Shown here piece after piece: positions 17,395 to 24,523 of a DNA stretch of 64,000 bases (positions are counted from its first letter, which is position 1; each line of letters begins with the position of its first letter). The stretch comes from CBDHCC01 sp965261015 (lineage in GTDB: Bacteria; Pseudomonadota; Alphaproteobacteria; Sphingomonadales; Sphingomonadaceae), in assembly GCA_965261015.1 (NCBI GenBank), contig CBDHCC010000001.1, positions 1,054,001 through 1,118,000 on the forward strand, written 5' to 3'. The position numbers and the translations under genes are program-made. The notes beneath the pieces are model-generated. The model worked only from the letters and a program-made list of their open reading frames with translations, made no database searches and had not been told where the DNA came from.

Positions 17395-18252
17395 ATGACC
17401 GACCACACCATCGCGCCCATCGCCGAAGAACCCCGGATGCCGGGGCAGGAACACGAGATGGAGCGCAAGCCCGAGTGGCAGCCTCGCTATCCGGGCTCCG
17501 GTCGCCTGACCGGAAAGGTGGCGATCGTCACCGGTGCCGACAGCGGCATCGGTCGTGCGACGGCGGTGCTGTTCGCGCGCGAAGGGGCGAACGTCGCGAT
17601 CGCCTACCTGTCGGAAGATGAGGACGCGGCCGAAACGAAACGGTTGTGCGAGGCGGAGGGCGGCGAGGCGATCACGCTGTCCGGCGATCTGGGCATCAAG
17701 GCCCATTGCGACACGGTGGTGGCCAGGACGATCGAGGCGTTCGGCCAATTGGACGTGCTGGTGAATATCGCGGGCGAACAGCATCCCGATAAGGACATCA
17801 CCGACATCACGGAAGAGCAGCTGCGCCGTACCTTCCAGTCCAACATCTTCTCCATGTTCTTTCTGGTCCAGGCGGCCACGCCGCACCTGAAGTCGGGAGC
17901 GGCCATCGTGAACTGCACGTCGATCACGATGTATCAGGGCGCGTCGATCCTCCTCGACTACTCCTCCACCAAAGGCGCGATCACCGCCTTTACCCGGTCG
18001 CTGTCGGAGAGCCTGATCAAGAAGGGTGTGCGCGTGAACGGCGTGGCACCCGGCCCGATCTGGACGCCGCTCAACCCGTTTGGAGGTCAGCCGCCGGAAG
18101 AAGTGCCGTCGTTCGGCGAAAGCACGCCGATCGGCCGGGCGGGCGAGCCGAACGAGGTCGCGCCTAGCTTTCTGTTCCTGGCGTGCGACGATTCAAGTTA
18201 TATGAGCGGGCAGGTGCTCCACCCCAACGGTGGTTCAGTCGTGAACGGCTGA
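17395..18252 (+). CDS. SDR family oxidoreductase (YhdG/YghA general-stress type)
   Basis: Short-chain dehydrogenase/reductase of 285 residues with an extra N-terminal segment of about 40 residues (PRMPGQEHEMERKPEWQPRY) typical of the general-stress YghA/Gsp39 branch. The cofactor motif TGADSGIGRA lies near residue 44; NIAGEQ replaces the usual NNAG; the catalytic serine is in NCTS, and Tyr/Lys in DYSSTKGA. The C-terminal half GRAGEPNEVAPSFLFLACDDSSYMSGQ is standard. Its ATG has a strong GGAGG box. It is probably co-transcribed with the disordered-protein gene just upstream. The substrate is unknown. Confidence 0.92.
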   Translation: MTDHTIAPIAEEPRMPGQEHEMERKPEWQPRYPGSGRLTGKVAIVTGADSGIGRATAVLFAREGANVAIAYLSEDEDAAETKRLCEAEGGEAITLSGDLGIKAHCDTVVARTIEAFGQLDVLVNIAGEQHPDKDITDITEEQLRRTFQSNIFSMFFLVQAATPHLKSGAAIVNCTSITMYQGASILLDYSSTKGAITAFTRSLSESLIKKGVRVNGVAPGPIWTPLNPFGGQPPEEVPSFGESTPIGRAGEPNEVAPSFLFLACDDSSYMSGQVLHPNGGSVVNG

Positions 18253-18338
18253 CCTCTGTGACTTCAGGCGGGATGCAAGACTTCGGTGGCTCGGTCATAC
18301 CGCTTCTACAGAAGAGTTGCTGAGGGCAGAGCTTGATT

Positions 18339-18923
18339 TTAATTGGGCGGGGTTGATCCGGAACCGTGCTCTCGGTTCTCGAGAAAGGATCGGTAGCTGC
18401 GGTTCTTTAGGTCGGCGAGACCGAGTTCCTGCACATGGGCGAGCAGTCGCCCGGGGTTCGATCCCTCGAATGCGACGGTCCAGCGTCCGTCTGCTTCGGT
18501 CACCTCGACGCTCGTCGTCTCGCTGCGCCAACGCCGCCGATCTTTGACGACTGGCACGACGATCCAGCCGTCTCGTGCGAGTTCCGCCTGACCTCCTGGC
18601 TGATCGCCGAACGCACGGCCCAGCCAGTCAACCGCGCGCTCATGCGCCTCCGCCGTCAGCGGGAGCGGCTCGGCGAAGGGGAGGTCCCATCGCTCCAGCC
18701 GGTCCCGCGTCTCCAACAGTCGCTTGACCTCCAACCGTTCGCCGCCGCGAACTTTGGGCAACAGGGTCGGCCGGTCGGGCGGGAGCAGGTAAATGTCGGT
18801 GCGTCGTTCGCCCGCCATCCGCTCCCAATCCGTCGCTTTCTCCACCAGACGGGCGACAGCGACGGCGCGGGCCGGCGCGGGCCAGCAGCGGAATTCCCAC
18901 CGTGCCCCCGTCCGGCCGCTCAT
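18339..18923 (-). CDS. Hypothetical protein (possible CYTH-like fold)
   Basis: A 194-residue soluble protein with no firm family. It begins with WEFRCW, followed by a segment rich in alternating charged residues (TDIYLLPPD, KVRGGERLEVKRLL) and a later FEGSNPGRLLAHVQELGL. This alternation of E/K/R on short strands recalls CYTH-type tunnel enzymes, but the classic ExExK motif is not clear, so this is only a suggestion. It lies 10 bases downstream of the SWIB gene on the same strand and is probably co-transcribed. Confidence 0.6.
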   Translation of the reverse strand: MSGRTGARWEFRCWPAPARAVAVARLVEKATDWERMAGERRTDIYLLPPDRPTLLPKVRGGERLEVKRLLETRDRLERWDLPFAEPLPLTAEAHERAVDWLGRAFGDQPGGQAELARDGWIVVPVVKDRRRWRSETTSVEVTEADGRWTVAFEGSNPGRLLAHVQELGLADLKNRSYRSFLENREHGSGSTPPN

Positions 18924-18933
18924 TCCGCTCGGT

Positions 18934-19200
18934 TCAAGCCTTGGACAAGTGATTCGACACGTGCTTGTTCATTTCGAACATCGAGACTTCCTTCTTGCCG
19001 CTGAACACCTTTTGCAGCTTGTCGTCGGCGACGATCGTGCGACGGTCGCCTTCCTTCTGCAGATCGTGCTTTTTGATGTATTCCCACATCTTACTGACGA
19101 CCTGACTGCGCGGCATCTCGCCCTTGCCGATCACGGCGGCGAGGTCTTCGCTGGGCTTCATCGGCTGCTGCAGCGCGTTGGGCTTCTTGGTCTCGGCCAT
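18934..19200 (-). CDS. SWIB/MDM2 domain protein
   Basis: An 88-residue protein that is almost entirely a SWIB domain. It shows MKPSEDLAAVIG, PRSQVVSKMWEYIKKHDLQ and a following VADDKLQKVF, all hallmark segments of the domain best known from eukaryotic SWI/SNF subunits and also found in chlamydiae and some proteobacteria. The ATG at 19200 has a GGGAG box; the in-frame upstream extension to 19260 is not protein-like. A sigma-70-like promoter lies just upstream. The bacterial role is unclear; binding to DNA or chromosome proteins is inferred from the domain. Confidence 0.9.
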   Translation of the reverse strand: MAETKKPNALQQPMKPSEDLAAVIGKGEMPRSQVVSKMWEYIKKHDLQKEGDRRTIVADDKLQKVFSGKKEVSMFEMNKHVSNHLSKA

Positions 19201-19231
19201 TTGGAACTCTCCCTTTGTCTTGAACCGCTCC

Positions 19232-19260
19232 TTTAGAGCGCGGCGCTGCGGGGTTGGCAA
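19232..19260 (-). promoter_or_regulatory. Candidate sigma-70 promoter for the SWIB gene
   Basis: On the minus strand TTGCCA, a 17-base spacer, then TCTAAA, ending about 32 bases before the SWIB start codon. Spacing is ideal and both hexamers are near consensus. Confidence 0.5.
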
Positions 19261-19284
19261 GACGCCCGGACGGCCGCGCCGGTT

Positions 19285-20406
19285 TCAGGCCGCGCGTTCC
19301 ACCGTCACGCAGCCGGCGGAGTAGCCCGCGCCGAACGAACAGATCAGGCCGCGCGACCCGGCCGGCAGGTCGCTGGAATGTTCGTGGAACGCGATGATCG
19401 ACCCCGCCGACGACGTGTTGGCGAACCGGTCGAGCACCGTGGGGCTCTCTTCGTCCGAGGCCTCGTGACCCAGCACCCGCGCGGCGATCAGGCGGTTCAT
19501 GTTGGCGTTCGCCTGGTGCAGCCACAGTCGGTCCAGCCGGGCCGGCTCCAGCTCCAGGCGACCGAGTTCGTCCAGGATCAGCGCCGAGACCATCGGCACC
19601 ACTTCCTTGAACACCTTGCGCCCCTCCTGCACGAACAGCTTGTCCGGCGCGTCCCGCGTCTCCGGCGCCGTGCGGTTGAGGAAGCCGAAATTGTTGCGGA
19701 TGTTGTTCGAGAACTCCGTCTTCAGCCGGGTGCCCAGGATGTCCCAATGGCTGGCGGGCGCGATCGCCTTGTCCTCCACCAGCACGGCCGTCGCGACATC
19801 GCCGAAGATGAAGTGACTGTCGCGGTCCCGCCAGTTCAGATGGCCCGAGGTGATCTCCGGACTGACGACCAGCACCGAACGGGCGTGACCGGCGCGGACG
19901 AAATCGGCCGCGGTCTGGATGCCGAAGGTGGCGGACGAGCAGGCCACGTTCATGTCGAACGCGAAGCCGCCGGCGCCCAGCGCCTGCTGCACTTCGATGG
20001 CGATGGCGGGGTAGGCGCGCTGGAGGTTGGAACAGGCGCACACCACCGCGTCGACCGCGTCGGGTGACCGGCCGGCCCGCTCCAGCGCCTGAGTGGCCGC
20101 GGCGACCGCGATCTCGGCCGACAGCGACAGCTCGTCGTCCCCCCGCTCCGCCAGGCGCGGCGCCATCACCTGCGGGTCCAGCACGCCCGCCTTGTCCAAG
20201 ACATGGCGCGCCTGGATGCCCGACGCCTTCTCGATGAAGCCGGTCGAACTCATTTCCAGCGCGGCCACGCTCCCGTCCGCGATGGCGGCGGCGTTGCGGG
20301 CGTTTTCCTGCGTGGCGTAGGCGTTGTAGCTTTCGACCAGCTCCTCGTTGGTGATCACGTGCGGAGGCGTGAACAGACCGGTGGAGGAGATGACGGGAGT
20401 GGGCAT
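19285..20406 (-). CDS. Beta-ketoacyl-ACP synthase III family, long form (beta-ketodecanoyl-ACP synthase-like)
   Basis: KASIII-type condensing enzyme of 373 residues, longer than ordinary FabH (about 320). The catalytic triad is visible: Cys in NVACSSATF, His in LWLHQANANMNR and Asn in RFANTSSAGS. The N-terminus PVISSTGLFTPPHVITNEEL and the overall length resemble the Pseudomonas beta-ketodecanoyl-ACP synthase, which primes fatty acid synthesis from beta-oxidation-derived acyl-CoA; that assignment is from memory of the family. A DarB-like resorcinol synthase is an alternative, but no partner genes are present. It is monocistronic. Confidence 0.85.
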   Translation of the reverse strand: MPTPVISSTGLFTPPHVITNEELVESYNAYATQENARNAAAIADGSVAALEMSSTGFIEKASGIQARHVLDKAGVLDPQVMAPRLAERGDDELSLSAEIAVAAATQALERAGRSPDAVDAVVCACSNLQRAYPAIAIEVQQALGAGGFAFDMNVACSSATFGIQTAADFVRAGHARSVLVVSPEITSGHLNWRDRDSHFIFGDVATAVLVEDKAIAPASHWDILGTRLKTEFSNNIRNNFGFLNRTAPETRDAPDKLFVQEGRKVFKEVVPMVSALILDELGRLELEPARLDRLWLHQANANMNRLIAARVLGHEASDEESPTVLDRFANTSSAGSIIAFHEHSSDLPAGSRGLICSFGAGYSAGCVTVERAA

Positions 20407-20585
20407 GGGCGCGGCGGTCCATTGGGAAAGGGGTGCGACGGTCTAGCGAATGGGTCGGACCGCGCCAAGGCGGGCCGATCGGCGGCGAGACCTCGCGGTC
20501 AATCAGGACGGGCAGCCGCCGCCCGAAGGTGGGCGATCGACCGGGGGCGCGCCCTGGCCGCGGCGGCCCAGGCGGGCGGGCCGTA

Positions 20586-20693
20586 TCAGGCGTCCACGGA
20601 CTCCGCCTCGTATGGGCCGGCCCGCGCCTGGGCCGCGACGAACGGCCCGGCGACCAGCCCGGCGATCGCCAGCGGTCGCGCGGACCGGATCAC
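20586..20693 (-). CDS. Possible 35-residue signal-peptide-like small protein
   Basis: A GTG start overlaps the DUF1330 stop by 4 bases (GTGA). The product has an N-terminal arginine, a hydrophobic core (PLAIAGLVAGPFVAAQARA) and a short acidic tail, like a bare signal peptide. Translational coupling supports it, but the size and lack of homologues I can name keep confidence low. The 179 bases between its stop and the KASIII gene start hold nothing recognisable. Confidence 0.3.
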   Translation of the reverse strand: MIRSARPLAIAGLVAGPFVAAQARAGPYEAESVDA

Positions 20694-21121
20694 GCGAAGC
20701 CGCCGTCCACCGGTTCGTCCGCCTCGCAGCGGATCAGGCGGCTGTCGGCCACCGCCGCCTGGCGGTGCACGACGGCGCGGCGATAGGCCTCGTCCGTCAC
20801 CATCTCCAGGAACGCCGCGGCGGTCGGATAGCGCGCCACGAAGGCGGCGTCCCACGCCTCGTCCGTCGGGCCGATCAGGGTGAGCCGGGGCGCGCCGCGC
20901 CACAGGATCGTGCCGCCGACCCGCGCGAAGACCGGCCCGCTCTCTCGCCCGTAAAGGCGGTAGGCGTCGGCCCCGCTCAGCCCCTCGGCGGACCGCGGGT
21001 GGTCGTCGGGATAGGCGGCGCGGTCGCGATAGCGGATCAGGTTCAGCATCGCGATGGGCCGGTCGCGGGGCAGCGCCTTGAAGGCGTCGAACGCCGCGCG
21101 TTCCGGGTCCAGATGGGTCAC
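20690..21121 (-). CDS. DUF1330 domain protein
   Basis: A 143-residue protein of the DUF1330 family (dimeric alpha-beta barrel fold). The family pattern appears as AMLNLIRYRDRA, GADAYRLYGRESGPVFARVGG and YPTAAAFLEMVTDEAYRRAVVHR, which is the usual W/Y-P-x-x-x-x-A-F segment followed by A-x-x-x-R. The start overlaps the upstream SDR stop by 4 bases (ATGA). The enzymatic role is unknown for the family. Confidence 0.85.
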   Translation of the reverse strand: MTHLDPERAAFDAFKALPRDRPIAMLNLIRYRDRAAYPDDHPRSAEGLSGADAYRLYGRESGPVFARVGGTILWRGAPRLTLIGPTDEAWDAAFVARYPTAAAFLEMVTDEAYRRAVVHRQAAVADSRLIRCEADEPVDGGFA

Positions 21122-21945
21122 GCCGTCGCCTCCAGCCGCTCGGCATAGCCCGACGCCACCAGCGCCTCCAGCTGGTCGAAGGCGGCGTCCGGGTCGGTGC
21201 GGCGCAGGCGCGCCAGCCCCTCTTCCTCCGGGCCCTTGGTGAGCACCAGTTCGCGGGTGCCCGCCGCCAGCGCGTCGGCGATGCGGGTGGCGGCGACGGC
21301 GGGGTCCAGGCCGTTGTCGATCGCCACGTCGCTCTTGCCCCGCGCAGTCCCGTCCGGCCCCAGCGCGTTGCGGCTGACGTCCGTCGCGACCGATCCCGGC
21401 GCCACCACCAGCACGCGCAGGCCCCGGTGCGCCAGTTCGGCGCGCACCGCGTCGTGATAGCCGATCAGCCCGTGCTTGGCGGCGGAGTAGGCGGAGCGCA
21501 GCGGGATGCCGGCGATCCCGGCCACGCTGCTGATCGCCACCAGCTGCCCCCCGCCGGCGTCCACCATGCGGGGCAGGTTGGCCTGGGTGAGCGCGATCGG
21601 GGCCATCAGGTCGACCGCCACGATCCGCTCGTACACGCTCCAGTCCGTGTCGAGCGCCAGGCTACGCTGCGAGATGCCGGCGTTGTTGACCAGCCCGTCC
21701 ACCCGCCCGCGCCAGCCCCAGGCGGCGGCCGTCACGCCGGGCAGCGCGGCCAGGTCCGTCGCCTCGAACGGCAGGATCAGGTTGGCGGCCCCCAGCGCCT
21801 TCGCGTCCGCCGCCACCGCCGTCAGCGCGTCCTCGTTGCGGCCGGACAGGATCAGCGCCGCGCCGCGCCGCGCCAGTTCCCGAGCCAGCGCCGCGCCGAT
21901 GCCGGACGACGCGCCCGTGATCCACCAGGTCTTGCCTTCGAACAC
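21118..21945 (-). CDS. SDR family NAD(P)-dependent oxidoreductase
   Basis: Classical short-chain dehydrogenase of 275 residues. Cofactor motif TGASSGIGAALA at about residue 8, NNAGIS at about 95, catalytic Ser in AISSVAG and YxxxK as YSAAKHG. The C-terminal 70 residues (ALAAGTRELVLTKGPEEEG) are typical of the DltE/short-chain branch acting on acyl or sterol-like substrates. The GTG start at 21945 is fixed by a GGGGGAGG box just upstream; the longer open frame upstream belongs to other sequence. It is coupled to the DUF1330 gene by ATGA. Confidence 0.92.
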   Translation of the reverse strand: MFEGKTWWITGASSGIGAALARELARRGAALILSGRNEDALTAVAADAKALGAANLILPFEATDLAALPGVTAAAWGWRGRVDGLVNNAGISQRSLALDTDWSVYERIVAVDLMAPIALTQANLPRMVDAGGGQLVAISSVAGIAGIPLRSAYSAAKHGLIGYHDAVRAELAHRGLRVLVVAPGSVATDVSRNALGPDGTARGKSDVAIDNGLDPAVAATRIADALAAGTRELVLTKGPEEEGLARLRRTDPDAAFDQLEALVASGYAERLEATA

Positions 21946-22108
21946 CGCCCGTCCTCCCCCATCTTTCGCCGCAATGGAGCATGGGGCGCGGGGCGGCGCA
22001 AGGGGGTGGAGGGCGGTTCGGGGATCGGCGGAAAACCGCCAAAGGTCCCTCCAGAGTCGCTCCACTGCGCGCGCGTGCGAGGGCGCGCGCGCGAGGGACG
22101 GGGTCGGA

Positions 22109-23133
22109 TCAGCCGGGCGGGCGGCCGTCCCGTGCTTCCGTCCGGGCCCCGCTCCCCGGCGCGGCCGGTGCCCCGCCGCGCGCCTTGGCGATTCGAGCGG
22201 CGCGAGCCTCCGCCCGCCGGGCGCGCCGGTTCGGCAGGGCCGCGTCGGCGGGTGTCGCGCTGGCGGGCGGGGCGGAAGTCGGCGGGGCGGGATCGGGGTG
22301 GGCGGGCGCGGGGTCCAGGGCGGCCGGCTCGTCGATGTTAGGCTCGGTCGCCCGATCGGCGGCGGGCGCGACGTCGGCGAGCGGCGCGTCGTCGGCGTCC
22401 GCCAGCCGGCGCGACCAGCGGGGCAGGGCCTCGGCCGCGCCCGCCGGGGTGGGCGCGCGCCGGGCGGGCGCCGGGCGGGGCCGAAGCGGTCGCCGTGCAG
22501 GTGGGTGAGCAGGAAGCACAGCATCCGGTCGGACGGGGCCTGGGTCCGGCGCACCTCCTCCCCATCGCGCGTGGTGACCGAGACCGCCCCGTCGATCGCG
22601 CGTTCGAAGGCGAGTTCGACCAGCCGGGTGGACGCCAGCGTGAGCGCGTGGTCCCACGCCACCGCGAACGCCCGGCCGTCGGGCCGCGCGCGCAGCCGGT
22701 GGGCGGAGCGCGCCGTCAGCCCGGCCGCGGCGGCCGCCTGGGTGACCAGGCCGGTCTCCGCCAGCACGGCCAGGAAGCGGCGCTGGCGCTCCACCGTCCA
22801 GCCGTCGGCGCGCACCGGGCGGCGCGGCGGGGGCGGCGCGTCGTCCGGCGGATCGTCCTCCCGCTCGGGATCGCCGCGCACCTGGCGCAGCGCCAGCGTC
22901 AGCAGCCGGCCCTGCAGGTCCAGCTCCTGCGCGTCGGTCAACAGCCCGCGCCGGTCGGGCACCGCGCGCCGCGCGGACCGCTCCCGCAACCCGGCGACGA
23001 ACTCCTCCCAGTCGTCCTCCGATCCGCCGGGATCGCCCCGGTTGGTGTCCCAGTCGCCCTCCTCGGGACCGTCGGGGTCGTGGCCGGCGGCGAAGTCGGG
23101 GTCGGGGGCGAGCGAATGGGTGGCGTCGGTCAT
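22109..23133 (-). pseudogene. Hypothetical helix-turn-helix-like protein, apparent frameshift
   Basis: Starts MTDATHSLAPDPDFAAGHD and runs through an acidic region to a conserved core at about residues 145-230 (RRFLAVLAETGLVTQAAAAAGLTARSAHRLRARPDG, FERAIDG, DRMLCFLLTHLHGDRFGP). This resembles a sphingomonad family with an HTH-like transposase/terminase-small-subunit segment. After DRFGP the frame becomes arginine/proline nonsense. Adding one C at the C-run (plus-strand G4, 22477-22480) restores a sensible frame ending RRAEARAARIAKARGG at 22109, and the total length then becomes exactly 342 codons. It is therefore either a sequencing indel or a real frameshift. A good promoter lies at 23171-23199. 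Confidence 0.65.
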
Positions 23134-23170
23134 CGGCGCAAGTCTCCAGAGATGTGAATGGAAGGACTTG

Positions 23171-23199
23171 ACTTTAACCGAAAAGGTTGTAAATGTCAA
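23171..23199 (-). promoter_or_regulatory. Candidate sigma-70 promoter overlapping a dyad
   Basis: On the minus strand TTGACA (23199-23194), a 17-base spacer, then TAAAGT (23176-23171); the start codon of the frameshifted gene is at 23133. The same stretch forms an imperfect inverted repeat (TTGACTTTAACC / GGTTGTAAATGTCAA around GAAAA), which could be an operator. This AT-rich patch stands out in a 70% GC context. Confidence 0.6.
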
Positions 23200-23200
23200 T

Positions 23201-23250
23201 GGAGCGGGGTGACTGTGGGGTGTTTGGAGCGGGGTGGGTGTGGGGTGTTC
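23201..23250. repeat. Two-copy 25-base tandem repeat
   Basis: Units at 23201-23225 and 23226-23250 both begin GGAGCGGGGTG and share TGTGGGGTGTT, differing at only a few positions. It lies between the promoter dyad and the first REP element and has no coding role that I can see. Confidence 0.7.
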
Positions 23251-23293
23251 GCTGAGGTGGGTTGGCGAAGGTCGGGAGACGCCAGCCCCTCCC

Positions 23294-23407
23294 GTCATCC
23301 CCGCGAAAGCGGGGATCCCCGCTCCGCCCACCCGACCAAGCCCGCTGGAACAGGACAGCCCGCTCACGCCCGCCGAGAGCCTGGATCCCCGCTTTCGCGG
23401 GGATGAC
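23294..23407. repeat. REP-type palindromic element, inverted pair 1
   Basis: Two 25-base copies of a palindromic element with core CCCCGCGAAAGCGGGG lie in opposite orientation at 23294-23318 and 23383-23407, separated by 64 bases. This is the layout of a bacterial interspersed mosaic element. Each copy can fold into a 6-bp GC stem with a GAAA loop. The second copy is followed by GGAGGAGAGGGCGGT, also seen after pair 2. Confidence 0.85.
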
Positions 23408-23530
23408 GGAGGAGAGGGCGGTGGTTTTGTCGTGTCGGGAGAACCACCAACCCCGCGGACAGCAGCCCACCTCGCGTTTCGCTCCGGCGGAGGCGGCTAT
23501 CGAGGCGAGACCGCCGGGAATGTCGGACCT

Positions 23531-23548
23531 GGATCCCCGCTTTCGCGG
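23531..23548. repeat. Partial REP-type element
   Basis: GGATCCCCGCTTTCGCGG matches 18 bases of the REP element and then diverges (CCGATGG in place of GGATGAC). It lies between the two inverted pairs and is probably a decayed copy. Confidence 0.7.
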
Positions 23549-23615
23549 CCGATGGGGCGGGGTGCTCACGGCGAAGGGGCACCGACCCCGCAGCGGAAGG
23601 CCTTACCGTTCAGTC

Positions 23616-23719
23616 GTCATCCCCGCGAAAGCGGGGATCCAGGCACCGCCCTGTGCGTCACCCCGACATGGCCGGTCGGGCAACACCCGCGCCTGGGTCC
23701 CCGCTTTCGCGGGGATGAC
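23616..23719. repeat. REP-type palindromic element, inverted pair 2
   Basis: Copies at 23616-23640 and 23695-23719 (one A to G change in the second), in inverted orientation with a 54-base gap, repeating the layout of pair 1. The downstream flank GGAGGAGAGGGCGGT is shared with pair 1, so a larger unit was probably duplicated. The whole 23134-23796 stretch carries no gene I can support. Confidence 0.85.
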
Positions 23720-23796
23720 GGAGGAGAGGGCGGTTTTAAAACCGTATGACTCCAAAGAGGGTTCGGAACCCCGTTGGCGGACTCAGCCTGAGCGGG

Positions 23797-24058
23797 TCGG
23801 GGCAACCCAGCCCCAATCGATGCCGTCACGCCAAATTCGGGTTCGGTGGGAACGCACCCTGGAGCCGACCTGCTCGTACCTGCGCCCGCCGACAGCGCCA
23901 GGTCGGTCGCGACCCCCTCTGGCGCGCGCCGCATCGTTCATCGCGGCGGCGATCAGGGCGGGGTCGCCATCCTCGAACGCGGCTTCCAGATAGGCCAGCA
24001 CCGCCTCGCGGCTGTCCAGATGGTCGGCGGCGTCCCAGTCGGTGACGTGGAGGCTTAC
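23797..24058 (-). pseudogene. Remnant of HigA-type addiction-module antidote gene
   Basis: In one frame at 23915-24058 there is a 48-codon block (HVTDWDAADHLDSREAVLAY, then FEDGDPALIAAAMNDAARAR) matching the N-terminal half of the HigA-like probable addiction-module antidotes. No ATG/GTG/TTG stands at the expected start; the nearest in-frame GTG is about 17 codons upstream, inside brnA. After ARARG the frame must shift by one base (at 23914), and what follows (GVATDLALSAGAGTS, then EPEFGVTASIG) only weakly resembles the expected HTH. I judge it a decaying gene. The match is from memory of the family. Confidence 0.6.
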
Positions 24059-24279
24059 GCCGCCCGCCGGCCCTTCAGCGGGATCACAAGTCGCGCATTC
24101 TCGAACCACTCGTCGGTCAGTTCCGGGGCGGCGTCGGGGTTGCTGGCGATCTGGGCGGCGATGTCCTCGTCCGTCAGGGCGTCCAGCCACGCCAGGTTCT
24201 CGGGCGTGGCCCAAGCCTTGGCCGCAGCGACCGCTTCCTCACGCGACATTCGCACGGTATCTTCGGATTTCTTTGTCAT
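24055..24279 (-). CDS. BrnA-like antitoxin, C-terminally short
   Basis: A 74-residue protein partnered with BrnT. It shows the family pattern MTKKSEDTVRMS near the start and ALTDEDIAAQIASNPDAAPELTDEWFENARLVIP in the middle. Usual BrnA-type partners continue after this proline with a basic ribbon-helix-helix (VSIRLDxDVL type); here the frame ends after LKGRRAA and the next bases belong to the HigA remnant. The protein may thus lack its DNA-binding part. The ATG lies inside the brnT 3' end (41-base overlap), an arrangement common to this module. Confidence 0.75.
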   Translation of the reverse strand: MTKKSEDTVRMSREEAVAAAKAWATPENLAWLDALTDEDIAAQIASNPDAAPELTDEWFENARLVIPLKGRRAA

Positions 24280-24517
24280 TGGCTTTCCTGAAATTGATGA
24301 TCCGCCGTTCCCCGTCGCGCCACATATACACGACCACGCAGACTCTGTCGTTCAGCATCTCCATCGGGCCGGTGGCGACGAAACGCGTTTCTCCATAGTC
24401 GAAGCGGGTGTCCTCCTCCTCGACAAAAGGACCGTCGAAGATCAACTGGGCGAACCGCAAGGGCAGGCCGTGTTTTCGCTGATTGATGCCGTCCTTCATC
24501 GGATCGAACGCGACCAC
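24239..24517 (-). CDS. brnT: BrnT-family toxin (DUF497)
   Basis: Ribonuclease-type toxin of 92 residues. The family signature is complete: FDPMKDGINQRKHGLPLRFAQLIF at the N-terminus (K-x-x-x-N-x-x-K-H-G), then ETRFVATGPM, VCVVVYMWRDGERRIINFRKAN (the R-x-I-S/N-x-R-x-A motif) near the C-terminus. It lies 6 bases from the nrdB stop, immediately downstream on the same strand, with the antitoxin gene overlapping its end. The catalytic core looks intact. Confidence 0.88.
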   Translation of the reverse strand: MVAFDPMKDGINQRKHGLPLRFAQLIFDGPFVEEEDTRFDYGETRFVATGPMEMLNDRVCVVVYMWRDGERRIINFRKANDKEIRRYRANVA

Positions 24518-24523
24518 CCGCCC

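Noticed and set aside
23294..23719. Repeats as a possible CRISPR array
   Set aside because: Copies alternate in orientation, spacing is irregular (54-208 bases), the unit is a perfect palindrome, and no cas genes are present.
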